Source of the DNA: JBFMAI01 sp040755725
GTDB taxonomy: Bacteria > Planctomycetota > Phycisphaerae > UBA1845 > Fen-1342
Assembly: GCA_040755725.1 (NCBI GenBank)
Contig: JBFMAI010000017.1
Span: 62,001 to 126,000, forward strand
Direction of reading: 5' to 3'
Length of the DNA: 64,000 nucleotides
The notes beneath the pieces were generated by a model that was not told the DNA's origin, did not search any database, and saw nothing but the letters and a program-made list of their open reading frames with translations. Positions 1 through 9,001 of the stretch are shown in pieces. Position numbers and translations under genes: made by a program. How positions within the stretch are numbered: position 1 is the first letter of the stretch; every line of letters starts with the position of its first letter.

Positions 1-207
1 GCGTCCGCGAGTGGGGTAGAGCAGCCCGAGAATCATCTTGATGGTGGTGCTCTTGCCGGAACCGTTGGGGCCCAGCAGGCCGAAAACCTCGCCGGACCGA
101 ATGTCCAGGTCGAGGTCGTTGACCGCCTTGACGCGGGCGCGCCGCCAGAAGTCGCGGAACACCTTGGTCAGGCCGACGGCTTGGATGACGGATGCGGTGG
201 CGATCAT
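1..207 (-). CDS. ABC transporter ATP-binding protein, N-terminal part (runs off window)
   Basis: The 69 visible codons start at ATG 207 and stay open to the window edge. They hold a Walker A motif, GPNGSGKST, preceded by the usual N-terminal strand with GEVFGLLG, which is typical of ABC-2 exporter ATPases (CcmA/NatA type). A GAGG stretch sits just upstream of the ATG. The gene is the last visible member of a minus-strand run behind three SPFH genes, 29 bases after the preceding stop. The ABC-2 type permease at 5172-6155 is the obvious candidate partner, although it lies on the other strand. The Walker B, signature and D-loop motifs are outside the window, so the substrate cannot be judged. 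Confidence 0.9.
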   Translation of the reverse strand, partial: MIATASVIQAVGLTKVFRDFWRRARVKAVNDLDLDIRSGEVFGLLGPNGSGKSTTIKMILGLLYPTRGR

Positions 208-236
208 GGGTGCCTCGCGGGGCCGGGGGCCCGGGC

Positions 237-1505
237 CTACTTCGGTCCCTGCTGACGCTCGCGCGCGGCCTCCTCGGCCAGCTCGATCTTGCGCTGCTCG
301 TCGCTGTTGATGTGAATCTCGATCTCCCGCGCGTCGGGCACGAAGAAGACCTCATTCAACCGGTTGCCCAGAATCTGCTGGCGCATCTGGACCCAGAGGG
401 TCAGCGGCGTGATGCGGGGCTGTGCGAGCGACTGCGCCCGGTAGTCCTGGAACTGCTTGAACTCGCTCCGCAAGCTCTCGTTGATCTGGTCGGCCCGCGC
501 TTCGGCCTCGGCCAGCTTCACCGCCACCTGGCCCGCGCCATCCCGCTGGACCCGCGCCAGGAGGCCGTCGATCGCGACGCGCTGCCGGTCCAGCTCGGCC
601 TCGTCGGCCCCCCGCAACTGGGCGTCGCCGTAGGCGCTGATGAGTTCGATCAGCTCATGGTGGTGGCGGCCGGCGGCCCGGTTAAGGATCTCCGTGGCTT
701 CCTCCTCGGCCTTCTCCTGGAGACTGAGCCGCTCGTTCTCGGCCCGCACCACGTCGAGGAACGCGGGGCGCACCGGGCCGGGCTCGATCGTGTACGCCAC
801 CACTTGCACAACCTGTACGCCGGTCTTCAGCTCATCCAGCGCGGCCTGGAGCCGGCGCTGCACACCCTGGCGAACGGCATCGAGCGCGGTCCGCGTGACC
901 TGCTCCACCGTCCGTCCCGACACCTCCCGGACCACCGCCGTCTCGGTCAGCCGTTGCAACAGCGGCTCGAAGGCAGCGGGGCTTTCGCCGACGTTCTGGA
1001 GAAACAGGGCGGCATCGTCGGTGCGGTACTCGATTTCCCAGCGCCCGTGCGACAGGTTCCGGTCGCCCGTGAACATGGCGCCGTCGATCCCGGGCGTCAG
1101 GGAGCTCGACTGGCTCACGATCTGGGCCAGGTCCTTGGAGGTCGCGGCCTCCTTGTGGTCGAACATGAAGGTCGTGACGACCAGCTTCTGCACCTGCCCG
1201 GTGATCGTGTACTTCGTGTCGAACGGGTCGGGCAGGGCGGCGTGCCAACCGGGGGCGAAGACGGGCGTCTGGCCGCCGTCGCGCTCGGTCAGCCGCAGTT
1301 GCCCGAAGCGGGCCACCAGTCCCTGTTGCCCCGGCTCGACCCGGAACACGCCCGAAAGGACGTAGAGGACGACCAGCACGGCCATCAGGACGCGCAGGAT
1401 GTTGAAACTCGCCCGCAGCGCGCGAACCAGGGCCTCCTGGGCCGGGTCGGCCGACGGCCCGCTCGGACGCGACGGGGGCAACGGCACTCGGGTCATGGAA
1501 GGCAC
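237..1505 (-). CDS. SPFH/Band 7 membrane protein, HflC-like
   Basis: 422 aa. One membrane helix at about residues 37-57 is followed by an SPFH (prohibitin/stomatin/HflC) domain beginning [15 protein letters not shown], then a charged coiled-coil region at about 240-340. HflK and HflC in other bacteria form large membrane rings that modulate the FtsH protease; that role here is inference. It lies 9 bases downstream of another SPFH gene and 29 bases upstream of an ABC ATPase, so all are probably co-transcribed. A second ATG three codons in (1496) is an alternative start. The family assignment is firm, but the exact orthologue (HflC versus a planctomycete-specific paralogue) is not. Confidence 0.85.
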   Translation of the reverse strand: MPSMTRVPLPPSRPSGPSADPAQEALVRALRASFNILRVLMAVLVVLYVLSGVFRVEPGQQGLVARFGQLRLTERDGGQTPVFAPGWHAALPDPFDTKYTITGQVQKLVVTTFMFDHKEAATSKDLAQIVSQSSSLTPGIDGAMFTGDRNLSHGRWEIEYRTDDAALFLQNVGESPAAFEPLLQRLTETAVVREVSGRTVEQVTRTALDAVRQGVQRRLQAALDELKTGVQVVQVVAYTIEPGPVRPAFLDVVRAENERLSLQEKAEEEATEILNRAAGRHHHELIELISAYGDAQLRGADEAELDRQRVAIDGLLARVQRDGAGQVAVKLAEAEARADQINESLRSEFKQFQDYRAQSLAQPRITPLTLWVQMRQQILGNRLNEVFFVPDAREIEIHINSDEQRKIELAEEAARERQQGPK

Positions 1506-1514
1506 CTCACGGCG

Positions 1515-2438
1515 TCAGGGCCGCGTCTCAACGGAGACCGGGGGGTTCACAAACGGCGCGAACAGCGGGGACTTCTGATCGAGGAAGATCGTCGTCTTCT
1601 GGGCCAGGGAGGCCCGCAGAGCGTCCAGCCAGCGGAGCCATTCGAAGAACTCGCGGTCCTCCTGCGGGATCATCTCCAGGATGCGCGTGCTGGCCCGGAT
1701 GCCGGCAGACTCGATTTCCCGCGCCCGCCGCTCCGCGAAGGCGAGAATCTGCTTGGCGTTGGCCTCGGCCCGGGCCTTGATGCCCTCAGCCCGCGACCGG
1801 CCTTCCTGACGGTAGCGGGCCGCCAGCTTGTTCCGCTCCTGCCGCATGCTCTCAAACACCTGCTCGGCCGCCTCTTTCGGCAGGGAGATGCGCCGAATGC
1901 CGACTTGGCAAACCTCGATGCCGTAGTCCGCCCGCAGTCCCGGGGCCACGTTGTCCCGCATTTCCTGGAGGAGCCGGTCGTAGCGGCGGTCGTTCCGCTC
2001 GGCATCGAGGCTCAGGAAGTCGGCCAAGGTGCTCTTGCCGATCACGGTGGTCTGCGCCTGACTGAGGCGGGAGCGCATCTGCTTCTCGGCCTCTTCCACC
2101 GACCGCCGCGGCGCCTGCCGGTAGAATTGCAGCGGGTCGGCGATCTTCCAGACGGCGTAGGCCCCGACGACGACGTTCTTGCCGTCCTCGGTCTTGATCT
2201 CGGCTTCCGGGGTGTCCAGCGTGCGCAGGCGCGCGTCGTACACGGCGATGGACTCCACCGGCCAGGGCCAGCGGAACTTGAGCCCCGGTTCGCGGATGAC
2301 GCTGCGTTCGTCCGCCTGACCGAAACGCACCTTGATGGCCACCTGGTGGAACGCCACCTGGTAGGTGAAAGCGAACACCACCAGGATCAGCACGACCAAG
2401 GCCGCCACCAGCAGCGTGGGAATGGATATTCTGCTCAT
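1515..2438 (-). CDS. SPFH/Band 7 protein, HflC-like protease modulator
   Basis: 307 aa, close to the usual HflC length of about 300-330. It has an N-terminal membrane helix (about residues 8-28), then an SPFH domain with FGQADERSVIREPGLKFRWP, the canonical entry of HflC/HflK proteins. Charged helices rich in Arg, Ala and Glu follow (about 200-250; RSRAEGIKARAEANAKQI), as in HflC. It is the middle gene of three successive SPFH genes on the minus strand. In known systems HflC pairs with HflK around FtsH in the inner membrane and faces the periplasm. It is the most HflC-like of the three here. Confidence 0.88.
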   Translation of the reverse strand: MSRISIPTLLVAALVVLILVVFAFTYQVAFHQVAIKVRFGQADERSVIREPGLKFRWPWPVESIAVYDARLRTLDTPEAEIKTEDGKNVVVGAYAVWKIADPLQFYRQAPRRSVEEAEKQMRSRLSQAQTTVIGKSTLADFLSLDAERNDRRYDRLLQEMRDNVAPGLRADYGIEVCQVGIRRISLPKEAAEQVFESMRQERNKLAARYRQEGRSRAEGIKARAEANAKQILAFAERRAREIESAGIRASTRILEMIPQEDREFFEWLRWLDALRASLAQKTTIFLDQKSPLFAPFVNPPVSVETRP

Positions 2439-2522
2439 CGGGTTTCCTCGGGGACCACGTCGTCTTGCCGGTCCGCCCCGACCCTACGGGCAACGCGGGA
2501 GCGCGGCGGCCGCGGCCGGGGC

Positions 2523-5006
2523 CTATGGCTTGGGTGGGGCGATGTCGATCGGCTCCACCCGCAACGTATCATCCACCACAAACCGAACTCGCACTTGACG
2601 CGAGCCCGGCTCAAACGCCAGGAAGAACTTGCGCGCGTCCTTCAGTCCCTCGACGAGGACCTCAATCAGCCGGCGGGCCTGGTAGACCGCCGGCGCCGCG
2701 CGGTACGCCTCGCGCTCGTTCTGCATCTGCACCAGTTGCCGGGCCGCGTCCATCTCCTTGGTCCAGCGCTCCGCGAGCGCCGCCGCGAGCATGGCCGCCG
2801 CCTCGCCCTCGAGTCGCGTGGGGCTGAAGCCTGCGGCCAGGCGGTCCTCCCAATAGCGCTGCGCCACGCGGGCCTCGGCCACCCGCAGCAGCGTGTCGCC
2901 AAGCCCGGCCCCTAGCCGCGAGACGATTCCGGCCCGCAGGGAGCCCAGGTCAGCCGCCAAGTCGGCCGCGGCCGCCTGTTCTTGTTGCTCCGCGTCGCGG
3001 ACGGCTTGGGCGGCCTGGGCCCGCTGCTCCAGCGTGTAGCCCAAGCCCAACTCGAGGTCCAACTCGACCTGCTGAAGCTCATCGCGGGCCTGCTCTAGGC
3101 GGGCCACGGCGTCCACGTGCGTGCGGAATTGCGGCGCGTACTCCGCCAGCCGCGCGGTCAGGGCCTGAACGGCGGCGGGGTCGGCCGCGGCCAGGCGCTG
3201 CTCATCGTCGTTGATCTGCTCGGTGGTCTTGCGGGCCCGCTCCACGGCCAGGGCCAGGCGGCGGGCCACGGACGCGTCGCCCGCCACCTTGGCCAGGCGT
3301 TCGTTCTCGGTCACGAGCGCTTCACGGATGGCGGCGACCTTCTCCTGTTCGGCCTTAACGACGTTGCGGTAGGCCTCGGCCACCGTCTTCTGCGGGTGGA
3401 CGTTGGTGAGCCCCACGTACACGACTTCCAAGCCGAGCTCGCGGACGCGCTGGTCAATCCGCCCCCGGAGAATCTCGCCGATCTCCGCCAGGTCGCGGCC
3501 GAGCAGCTCGTCGGCCGTCGTGCCGGACAGGAACCGCCCCACTTCTTCCCAGGCGATGTTGCCGATGGCGGTGTGCGGGTCGCGCATCGTCCGCGTGTAG
3601 GCATCCAGTCGTCGGGCCCCAATGCGGTACTGGACGGCCACGTCCGCGCGGAAGAGGTTGACCGGTGCATCCTTCACGGTCTCCGTGTCCCTGCCCAGGG
3701 ACGGGGCCGTCGCGGGGGCCTCCGCCGGGCCGACGGGGGTCCGCGTCGACGGGCGGATGATGAAGTCGAAGTGCTCCAGCCCCATGTGCCGCTCGTCGGT
3801 CCACAGCATGACTTGCTTCAGTGCTTCGTCGTACTTCGGGACCGCCCGCGCGTCGGCGAACCCGACGTGCAGTTCGTGCAACTGGCCCGTGTTGTAGGCC
3901 CGGGCCGCTTCGATCGGCCACGGCCACTTGAAGTGCAGCCCCGGCCCCAGGGGATCCGTCGCGTTGAGCTGTCGACCGAACCGCTCGATGATCACGTGCT
4001 CGTAGGGCTGAACCACGACCACGCCCGTGAGCAGCCACAGGGCCGCGGCGCCCACCGCCACCAGCGGCACGAACGCCCGCTGAAGAAGTTGGTAGAACCA
4101 CGTCTGCGAGACCTGGAAGCCGAATTGGTAGTTGATCGCGTCGGCGATCGACGAGGCGATGCCGCCCGGCTCGGCGAGCAGACCGAGCAGCCGGCTGTCG
4201 AAACACGCGCGGGCTTCGACCCCCGGGGCGCGGGGCCGGTAGATGTCCAGTACGAAGTTGACCAGCGTCTCCAGCGCCAGGACGACCATCACGACCGGCA
4301 GGATGTACGCCAGCGCCTGTTCCCAGGTGGGCGTCCCCGCGTACTGGTGTATGCCCAGCGTGACCAGCAGGGCCATGATCGCCAGGGCGTTGCCGAGCAG
4401 GTACGCCCCACAACCCCGCAGCAACTGCCACTCCGGCACGCGGCCCATGCCCGACGTGTAGCGCGAATACAGGAACGTCCCGAGCATCAGGACGGCCAGG
4501 GCCACCATCGCGATCGGGACGTGCGTCAGCGTCGGCCAGCCGGGCCCGCCGATGCGCAGCCCCGGCAGCTCGACCCCGGCCAATACCTGCGTCGCCGCCA
4601 ACCGGCGCCACGCCCACAGTCCCATCGCGGCCAGGTAGATCGCGTTGGCCAGCCCGAACCCCGGAACCAGCCAGCGCTGCATCCAGCGCAAGCGCGCTTC
4701 CGCGACGCGGAACCCCACGCCGCCGGCCTCATCCCCAAATAGCGCCTCCCCGCCGCCGGTCGCTTGCTTCTCCCGCCGCAGTTCCTCCAGGTCCAACGCT
4801 TCGAGGTCGGCCAGTTCCCGTTGACGGAACACCAGCAGGGCGACGAACCAGAGCGGGACGCCGCCGAGCAGGTACCAGGCCAGTTGCCCGGTGGCGGCCG
4901 ACCCGCTGACCAGGGCCAGTGCCAGGGTCGTGGCGAACGCCACCAGTTGGAGCAGCAGGCCGCCCAGGCTGGCCCGCCGACTACGCGTATGCAGCGTTTC
5001 CGTCAC
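2523..5006 (-). CDS. Polytopic membrane protein fused to an HflK-like SPFH domain
   Basis: 827 aa, about twice the usual HflK length (about 400). The N-terminal third (about residues 15-250) has several hydrophobic segments, probably five or six helices. A further helix then leads into an SPFH domain that starts with QPYEHVIIERFGRQL at about residue 330. The C-terminal 300 residues are Ala/Glu/Arg-rich helical coils. The start is GTG 5006, preceded on its strand by AGAGGTGAC at good spacing. It is the first gene of the SPFH run and likely supplies the HflK subunit. The extra multi-helix N-terminus is the unusual part; its function is unknown to me. Stop to next start is 84 bases. Confidence 0.85.
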   Translation of the reverse strand: MTETLHTRSRRASLGGLLLQLVAFATTLALALVSGSAATGQLAWYLLGGVPLWFVALLVFRQRELADLEALDLEELRREKQATGGGEALFGDEAGGVGFRVAEARLRWMQRWLVPGFGLANAIYLAAMGLWAWRRLAATQVLAGVELPGLRIGGPGWPTLTHVPIAMVALAVLMLGTFLYSRYTSGMGRVPEWQLLRGCGAYLLGNALAIMALLVTLGIHQYAGTPTWEQALAYILPVVMVVLALETLVNFVLDIYRPRAPGVEARACFDSRLLGLLAEPGGIASSIADAINYQFGFQVSQTWFYQLLQRAFVPLVAVGAAALWLLTGVVVVQPYEHVIIERFGRQLNATDPLGPGLHFKWPWPIEAARAYNTGQLHELHVGFADARAVPKYDEALKQVMLWTDERHMGLEHFDFIIRPSTRTPVGPAEAPATAPSLGRDTETVKDAPVNLFRADVAVQYRIGARRLDAYTRTMRDPHTAIGNIAWEEVGRFLSGTTADELLGRDLAEIGEILRGRIDQRVRELGLEVVYVGLTNVHPQKTVAEAYRNVVKAEQEKVAAIREALVTENERLAKVAGDASVARRLALAVERARKTTEQINDDEQRLAAADPAAVQALTARLAEYAPQFRTHVDAVARLEQARDELQQVELDLELGLGYTLEQRAQAAQAVRDAEQQEQAAAADLAADLGSLRAGIVSRLGAGLGDTLLRVAEARVAQRYWEDRLAAGFSPTRLEGEAAAMLAAALAERWTKEMDAARQLVQMQNEREAYRAAPAVYQARRLIEVLVEGLKDARKFFLAFEPGSRQVRVRFVVDDTLRVEPIDIAPPKP

Positions 5007-5171
5007 ACGTCACCTCTTGCACGCCAACCTTCGTGCGTGGGTCGTCTCGCCCCGCCGGGCTGAGGTTCCTTGTCCGCGGGCCGCAGCCGGCAGATAATAC
5101 GTCACGGATGACCGACGGGGACGCCGGTCCCACCCCGAGGGCGGTCCTCCGGGAAGCGCAGGAATCAACCC

Positions 5172-6155
5172 ATGCCGTCCAAGTTGCTGGCCATTGCAAA
5201 GAACGCACTGATCGAGACGGTGCGCCAGCCGGTGTATTCCGTGCTGCTGTGGGTCATGGCGGCCTGGCTGGCGCTGTCGCCCAGCATCGCCGCGTTCTCG
5301 CTGGGCAGTTCCGAGGGCGACACCAAGATCGTCCAGGACATCGGCCTGGCCACGCTCCTGCTCTACGGGCTGTTGGTCAGCGCCTTCAGCGCGACCGGTG
5401 TCATCACCCGCGAGATCGAAGCGCACACCGTGTTGACGGTGGTTTCCAAGCCGGTCAGCCGCCCGCTGTTCCTGGTGGGCAAGTACCTCGGCGTGTGCGG
5501 CGCCGTCCTCATCGGGTACTACTTCCTCACCCTCGTGTTCCTGCTGGCCGTGCGGCATGGGGTGCTGTCTACGGCGGCCGATCGGGCCGACCAGCCGGTG
5601 CTCGTATTCGGGTTGGGCGCGCTGGTGATCAGCCTGGTGGCGGCGACCTTCGGCAACTACGTCTACGGCTGGCACTTCCCGACGACGCTGACCGCCTGGG
5701 TCGTGCCCCTGGGCACGCTGGCCGTGGGGATCGTGCTGTGCGTCTCGCGGCAGTGGACGCTCCAGTCGCCCAGCGCGGATTTCGGCGACCTGCAACTGCC
5801 GTACGCCGTGGCGATGACCTTCTGCGGCGTGCTCATTCTGACGGCCTTCGCGGTGGCCCTGGCGACGCGGTTCGGGCAGGTCACCACGCTGCTGCTGTGT
5901 GCCGGGGTATACCTGCTGGGCTTGCTGTCCGACCACCTGTTCGGCCGCCCCGCCGCGGCCGGGGAGGCCGGCGTCTACAGCCTGCTGTATGCGGCCGTCC
6001 CGAACTTCCAGTTCTTCTGGGCCGGCGACGCGCTGACGCAGGACCGGACCATTCCGGCTGTGCAGGTGGTGCACGTGGCCGCGTACTCCGCCCTGTACTC
6101 GTTGGGGATTTTGGGTCTGGGCGTGACGCTGTTCGAGACGCGCGAGGTGGGGTAG
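5172..6155 (+). CDS. ABC-2 type transporter permease
   Basis: 327 aa with about six hydrophobic segments. The N-terminus (IAKNALIETVRQPVYSVLL) and the motif VITREIEAHTVLTVVSKPVSR are characteristic of ABC-2 exporter permeases of the NatB/NosY kind, in which a short cytoplasmic loop contacts the ATPase. It starts at ATG 5172 with AGGA upstream and is divergent from the SPFH genes across about 165 bases. No ATPase gene follows it; the nearest candidate partner is the ATPase at 1-207. It ends just before an inverted microrepeat that separates it from a convergent P-type ATPase gene. The substrate is unknown. Confidence 0.85.
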   Translation: MPSKLLAIAKNALIETVRQPVYSVLLWVMAAWLALSPSIAAFSLGSSEGDTKIVQDIGLATLLLYGLLVSAFSATGVITREIEAHTVLTVVSKPVSRPLFLVGKYLGVCGAVLIGYYFLTLVFLLAVRHGVLSTAADRADQPVLVFGLGALVISLVAATFGNYVYGWHFPTTLTAWVVPLGTLAVGIVLCVSRQWTLQSPSADFGDLQLPYAVAMTFCGVLILTAFAVALATRFGQVTTLLLCAGVYLLGLLSDHLFGRPAAAGEAGVYSLLYAAVPNFQFFWAGDALTQDRTIPAVQVVHVAAYSALYSLGILGLGVTLFETREVG

Positions 6156-6163
6156 GCGCGGGG

Positions 6164-6243
6164 GAAGTGCAAAGTCGCCAAGTGCGGGGCGTCTTGGCCG
6201 CGTGGGCGTGCTCCGCTTCGCTTTGCACTGCGCACTTTGCACG
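6164..6243. repeat. Inverted microrepeat between convergent genes
   Basis: The left arm near 6164-6184 contains GAAGTGCAAAGTCGCCAAGTGC-like units and the right arm at 6220-6243 contains the inverse, TTTGCACTGCGCACTTTGCAC. The arms are imperfect tandem 7-9 nt words built on GCACTTTG. The element fills the space between the permease stop (6155) and the convergent P-type ATPase stop (6270), so it may serve as a two-way terminator or transcript-end hairpin (inference). Related words recur near 57.7 kb. Confidence 0.6.
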
Positions 6244-6269
6244 GCGGTCTGCACCCTTCCTCTGCTGAT

Positions 6270-8240
6270 TCACACCGGCTGCAACGCCACGCGCCCCGTC
6301 GCTTCGCGGGCCGTCCGCGGCGTCGGCACGTGCGACTCAATGTGCTCCCCGAACCGCACCATGCGGGCGCTGTTGAACACCACCATCGCCGACGACGCCA
6401 TGTGCAGGAACGCCGCCAACATCGGGTGGACGTCGCCGAACACGATGGCGATTTCCACCACCAGGATGAACGACACGCCGAACACCAGGTTCTGCCAGAT
6501 CACCCGCGTGGTGGCGCGCGAGAGGCTGACCAGGAACGGGACGCGGCGTAGGTCGCTGCTCATCAGGGCCACGCTGGCGCTGTTCATGGCCACGTCGCTG
6601 CCGGCGGCGCCCATGGCGATGCCGAGATTGCCGGCGGCCAGGGCCGGGGCGTCGTTCACGCCGTCGCCGACCACCGCCACCGTGTGGCCCTTCTTCTGAA
6701 GCGCGTCCACCAGGGCGAGCTTGTCCTGCGGCAGCACCTCGGCCTGCACATCGGAGCAGCCCATCTCCGCCGCCACCCGCCGGGCCACCGACCACCGGTC
6801 GCCCGTGACCATGATGAGGTCACGAATGCCCAAGTCCCGCAGCTCGTCCAATGCCTGGCGGGCCTCCGGCCGCGTGCGGTCCTCCAGGCCGATCCACCCC
6901 AGGACGCGGGGGCCGCGCGTGACGTACAGCGTGCTCAGCCCCTCCGGCTCCTGGTACTTCTCATCCTTGAGGAACGATAGGTCCGCGCCGGCTTCGGCGA
7001 TCCACGTCCGCCGACCGACCTGCACCGGCTCCCCGTCAAGCTGGGCCCGCACGCCCCTACCCGAGACTTCCTCGAAGCCGGAGGCGTCGGTGAGCGGGAC
7101 GCGGGCTTTCTCGGCGGTGGCGACGATCGCCCGGGCGACGGGGTGCCGGCTGAGCCGTTCGACCGACGCCGCCGTCCGCAGCAGCTCCGCCGCATCCACG
7201 CCCGGTGCCGGCATCAGTCGCGTGACCGCGAGTTCACCGGTCGTGAGCGTCCCGGTCTTGTCGAGCACGACGGCGGTCAGCCGCCGCGCCCATTCCAGGT
7301 TGGTGACGTCCTTGATGTAGACGCCCAGGCGGGCCGCGGCCGACAGGGCGGCCACGATGGCCGTGGGCGTGGCCAGGATCAGGGCACACGGGCACGCGAT
7401 GACCAGCAGCGCGATCGTCTTGTTGAGGTCCCGCGTGAAGAACCAAACGACGCCCGCGATCATCAGCGTCACCGGCGTGTACCACGACGCGTATTGGTCG
7501 ATCAGCCGCATCAGGGGGATCTTGGTCCGCTCGGCTTCCAGAATGAGGTCCTGAACGCGGCCGAGCGTGGTGTCGTGGCCGACCTTGGTGACTTGGATGC
7601 GCAGGGCGCCGGTGACGTTGCTGGTGCCCCCGAAGACCTCGTCGCCGGCGGCCTTCTCGGCGGGAAGAGACTCGCCGGTGATGTTCGCTTCGTTGAGCGT
7701 GGAGTGGCCGTCGATGATGCGGCCGTCGGCGGGGACGTTGTCGCCGGGGAGGACGAGGACGACGTCGCCGGGGCGGAGGGCGTGGGCGTCAACGGGTTCT
7801 TCGGTGCCGTCGTCCCGGAGGCGCCGGGCCTTGGTCGGCGTCAGCCGGATCAGCCCCTCGATGGCCGCCCGCGCCCCCAGGGCAGTCCGGGTCTCGATCA
7901 GAATGCTGATGAGGAGAAAGAAGGCCACGACGCCCGCGGTCTGGTACTCGTGCTTCACCATCGCCGCCAGGATTGCCAGGGCCACCAGCTCGTCCATGTG
8001 GAACTCGCCGGTGAGCAGCGCCTTCAGGGCGTGCCACCAGAGGGGCAGGGCCAACAACAGGGCCCCGATGGCAGCCAACAGGTCGCGGTAGAACGCCCCG
8101 CTCAGCCCGCCGTCGGGACTCTGGAACAGCCAGCCCGCGACAAAGGACGCCAGCACCAGGACGCCGCCCAGCATGGTGGCGACGAGTTTGGCGGTGGCCC
8201 GCCAAGTCTCAGACTTCACGGACATGTGATCGTGGGCCAT
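6270..8240 (-). CDS. Heavy-metal translocating P1B-type ATPase
   Basis: 656 aa. The order of motifs is complete: TGES (residues 188-191) in the actuator domain, the metal-binding CPC in a membrane helix (283-285), the phosphorylation site DKTGTLT (from 327), an SRHP motif in the nucleotide domain, and GDGVNDAPAL near the C-terminus. There is no N-terminal HMA (GMxCxxC) domain, only a short His-containing start, MAHDHM. The last helix carries HMASSAMVVFNSARM, nearer to the CopA-like Ser-Ser pattern than to the Asp-containing ZntA helix, but I would not fix the metal from that. It exports metal across the inner membrane. A good promoter lies 75 bases upstream (8316-8343). Confidence 0.93.
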   Translation of the reverse strand: MAHDHMSVKSETWRATAKLVATMLGGVLVLASFVAGWLFQSPDGGLSGAFYRDLLAAIGALLLALPLWWHALKALLTGEFHMDELVALAILAAMVKHEYQTAGVVAFFLLISILIETRTALGARAAIEGLIRLTPTKARRLRDDGTEEPVDAHALRPGDVVLVLPGDNVPADGRIIDGHSTLNEANITGESLPAEKAAGDEVFGGTSNVTGALRIQVTKVGHDTTLGRVQDLILEAERTKIPLMRLIDQYASWYTPVTLMIAGVVWFFTRDLNKTIALLVIACPCALILATPTAIVAALSAAARLGVYIKDVTNLEWARRLTAVVLDKTGTLTTGELAVTRLMPAPGVDAAELLRTAASVERLSRHPVARAIVATAEKARVPLTDASGFEEVSGRGVRAQLDGEPVQVGRRTWIAEAGADLSFLKDEKYQEPEGLSTLYVTRGPRVLGWIGLEDRTRPEARQALDELRDLGIRDLIMVTGDRWSVARRVAAEMGCSDVQAEVLPQDKLALVDALQKKGHTVAVVGDGVNDAPALAAGNLGIAMGAAGSDVAMNSASVALMSSDLRRVPFLVSLSRATTRVIWQNLVFGVSFILVVEIAIVFGDVHPMLAAFLHMASSAMVVFNSARMVRFGEHIESHVPTPRTAREATGRVALQPV

Positions 8241-8315
8241 CGTGCACCGTAGATTGGCGTCCGGACCCCGCGACGGCGCGGAACCTCCCCGGGTGGGTCG
8301 GACGTAAGATCAGTG

Positions 8316-8343
8316 AATGTAAGCACTACCGGCATTCTGTCAA
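8316..8343 (-). promoter_or_regulatory. Sigma-70-like promoter of the P-type ATPase gene
   Basis: Read on the minus strand: TTGACA (8343-8338), a 16-base spacer, then TACATT (8321-8316), about 75 bases before the ATG. The boxes and spacer are identical to those of the candidate ribosomal promoter at 20315, which supports both. I saw no clear metal-regulator operator overlapping it. Confidence 0.6.
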
Positions 8344-8508
8344 CGCCGCGCCGCCGCCCCACGTGCCTAAAGTGCCATAACGATTACGTCGCGGGCCCCG
8401 CTTGGTTCACGGCGGCCCTTCTAGTTCCGGATGAAAAACGACGCCCGCCCGGGGCAGCCGGCGTACCCAGGACGCGCCGAGGTCCGCGAGGCGCGCCGCG
8501 GCTCGCCG

Positions 8509-8739
8509 TCATTCCGGCTTCGGTTCCGCCGCGGCCGCACCCGCCGCCGCTTCGGCCTTGGGCGTCTTCTGCTTGCCCGTCTTGGCTTTGCGGTGGGCGA
8601 TCTTGGGCAGGGCCAGGGGACTGCGGTCGTCGGTCCACTGTTCCTGTTCAATAAGGCGGGCGACGCGCTCGGCGCGCGTCAGCACGTTGCGATGGCGCTC
8701 CAGCGAGCTCTTGGTGCGCAGCGAGCGGTCGATCGACAT
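8509..8739 (-). CDS. Small basic protein of the Planctomycetes/Verrucomicrobia/Chlamydiae family
   Basis: 76 aa. The start MSIDRSLRTKSSLERHRNVL, continuing TRAERVARL, matches the small basic protein family (TIGR04137 as I remember it) restricted to the PVC superphylum. Members are usually about 50-60 aa; here a Lys/Ala-rich tail (KAKTGKQKTPKAEAAAG) lengthens it. The family is suspected to act with ribosomes or RNA, but no function is established to my knowledge. GGGAGAG sits just before the ATG and a promoter (8771-8799) begins a very short leader. The gene stands alone. It is a strong taxonomic marker for this window. Confidence 0.88.
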   Translation of the reverse strand: MSIDRSLRTKSSLERHRNVLTRAERVARLIEQEQWTDDRSPLALPKIAHRKAKTGKQKTPKAEAAAGAAAAEPKPE

Positions 8740-8770
8740 GGTGTCTCTCCCAAGTCACACAGAGCCCCCC

Positions 8771-8799
8771 AGTATAGTGTGGGGGCGGCCTGACCGCAA
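8771..8799 (-). promoter_or_regulatory. Promoter of the small basic protein gene
   Basis: On the minus strand TTGCGG (8799-8794), a 17-base spacer and TATACT (8776-8771) lie about 30 bases before ATG 8739. The -10 box is close to consensus and the -35 is weak. The leader would be about 25 bases, just long enough for the ribosome binding site. Confidence 0.55.
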
Positions 8800-9001
8800 C
8801 CCGGCGTCGCAGCGAACGAGCGGCGGCCGCCCGAGCGCCCGGAGCCTTCCGCGCGGTGCTTGAGCCGTGCCCCGGCCGCCGTAGAATGGGAGTTCGTGCG
8901 CCCCGAGAGGGCCCCGGTGCCTGCCCGGTCGCGTGAAGCGGGCAACCCGGGCAGCGCGCGGCGAGCGGTTGCTAGCGGCCCATTCCCGACGGAGTCGTCC
9001 G

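Noticed and set aside
192..2915. A 907-codon plus-strand reading frame opposite the SPFH genes
   Set aside because: It is the antisense shadow of real genes in GC-rich DNA: His/Arg/Gly-rich, no domain, and the opposite strand encodes clear SPFH proteins.
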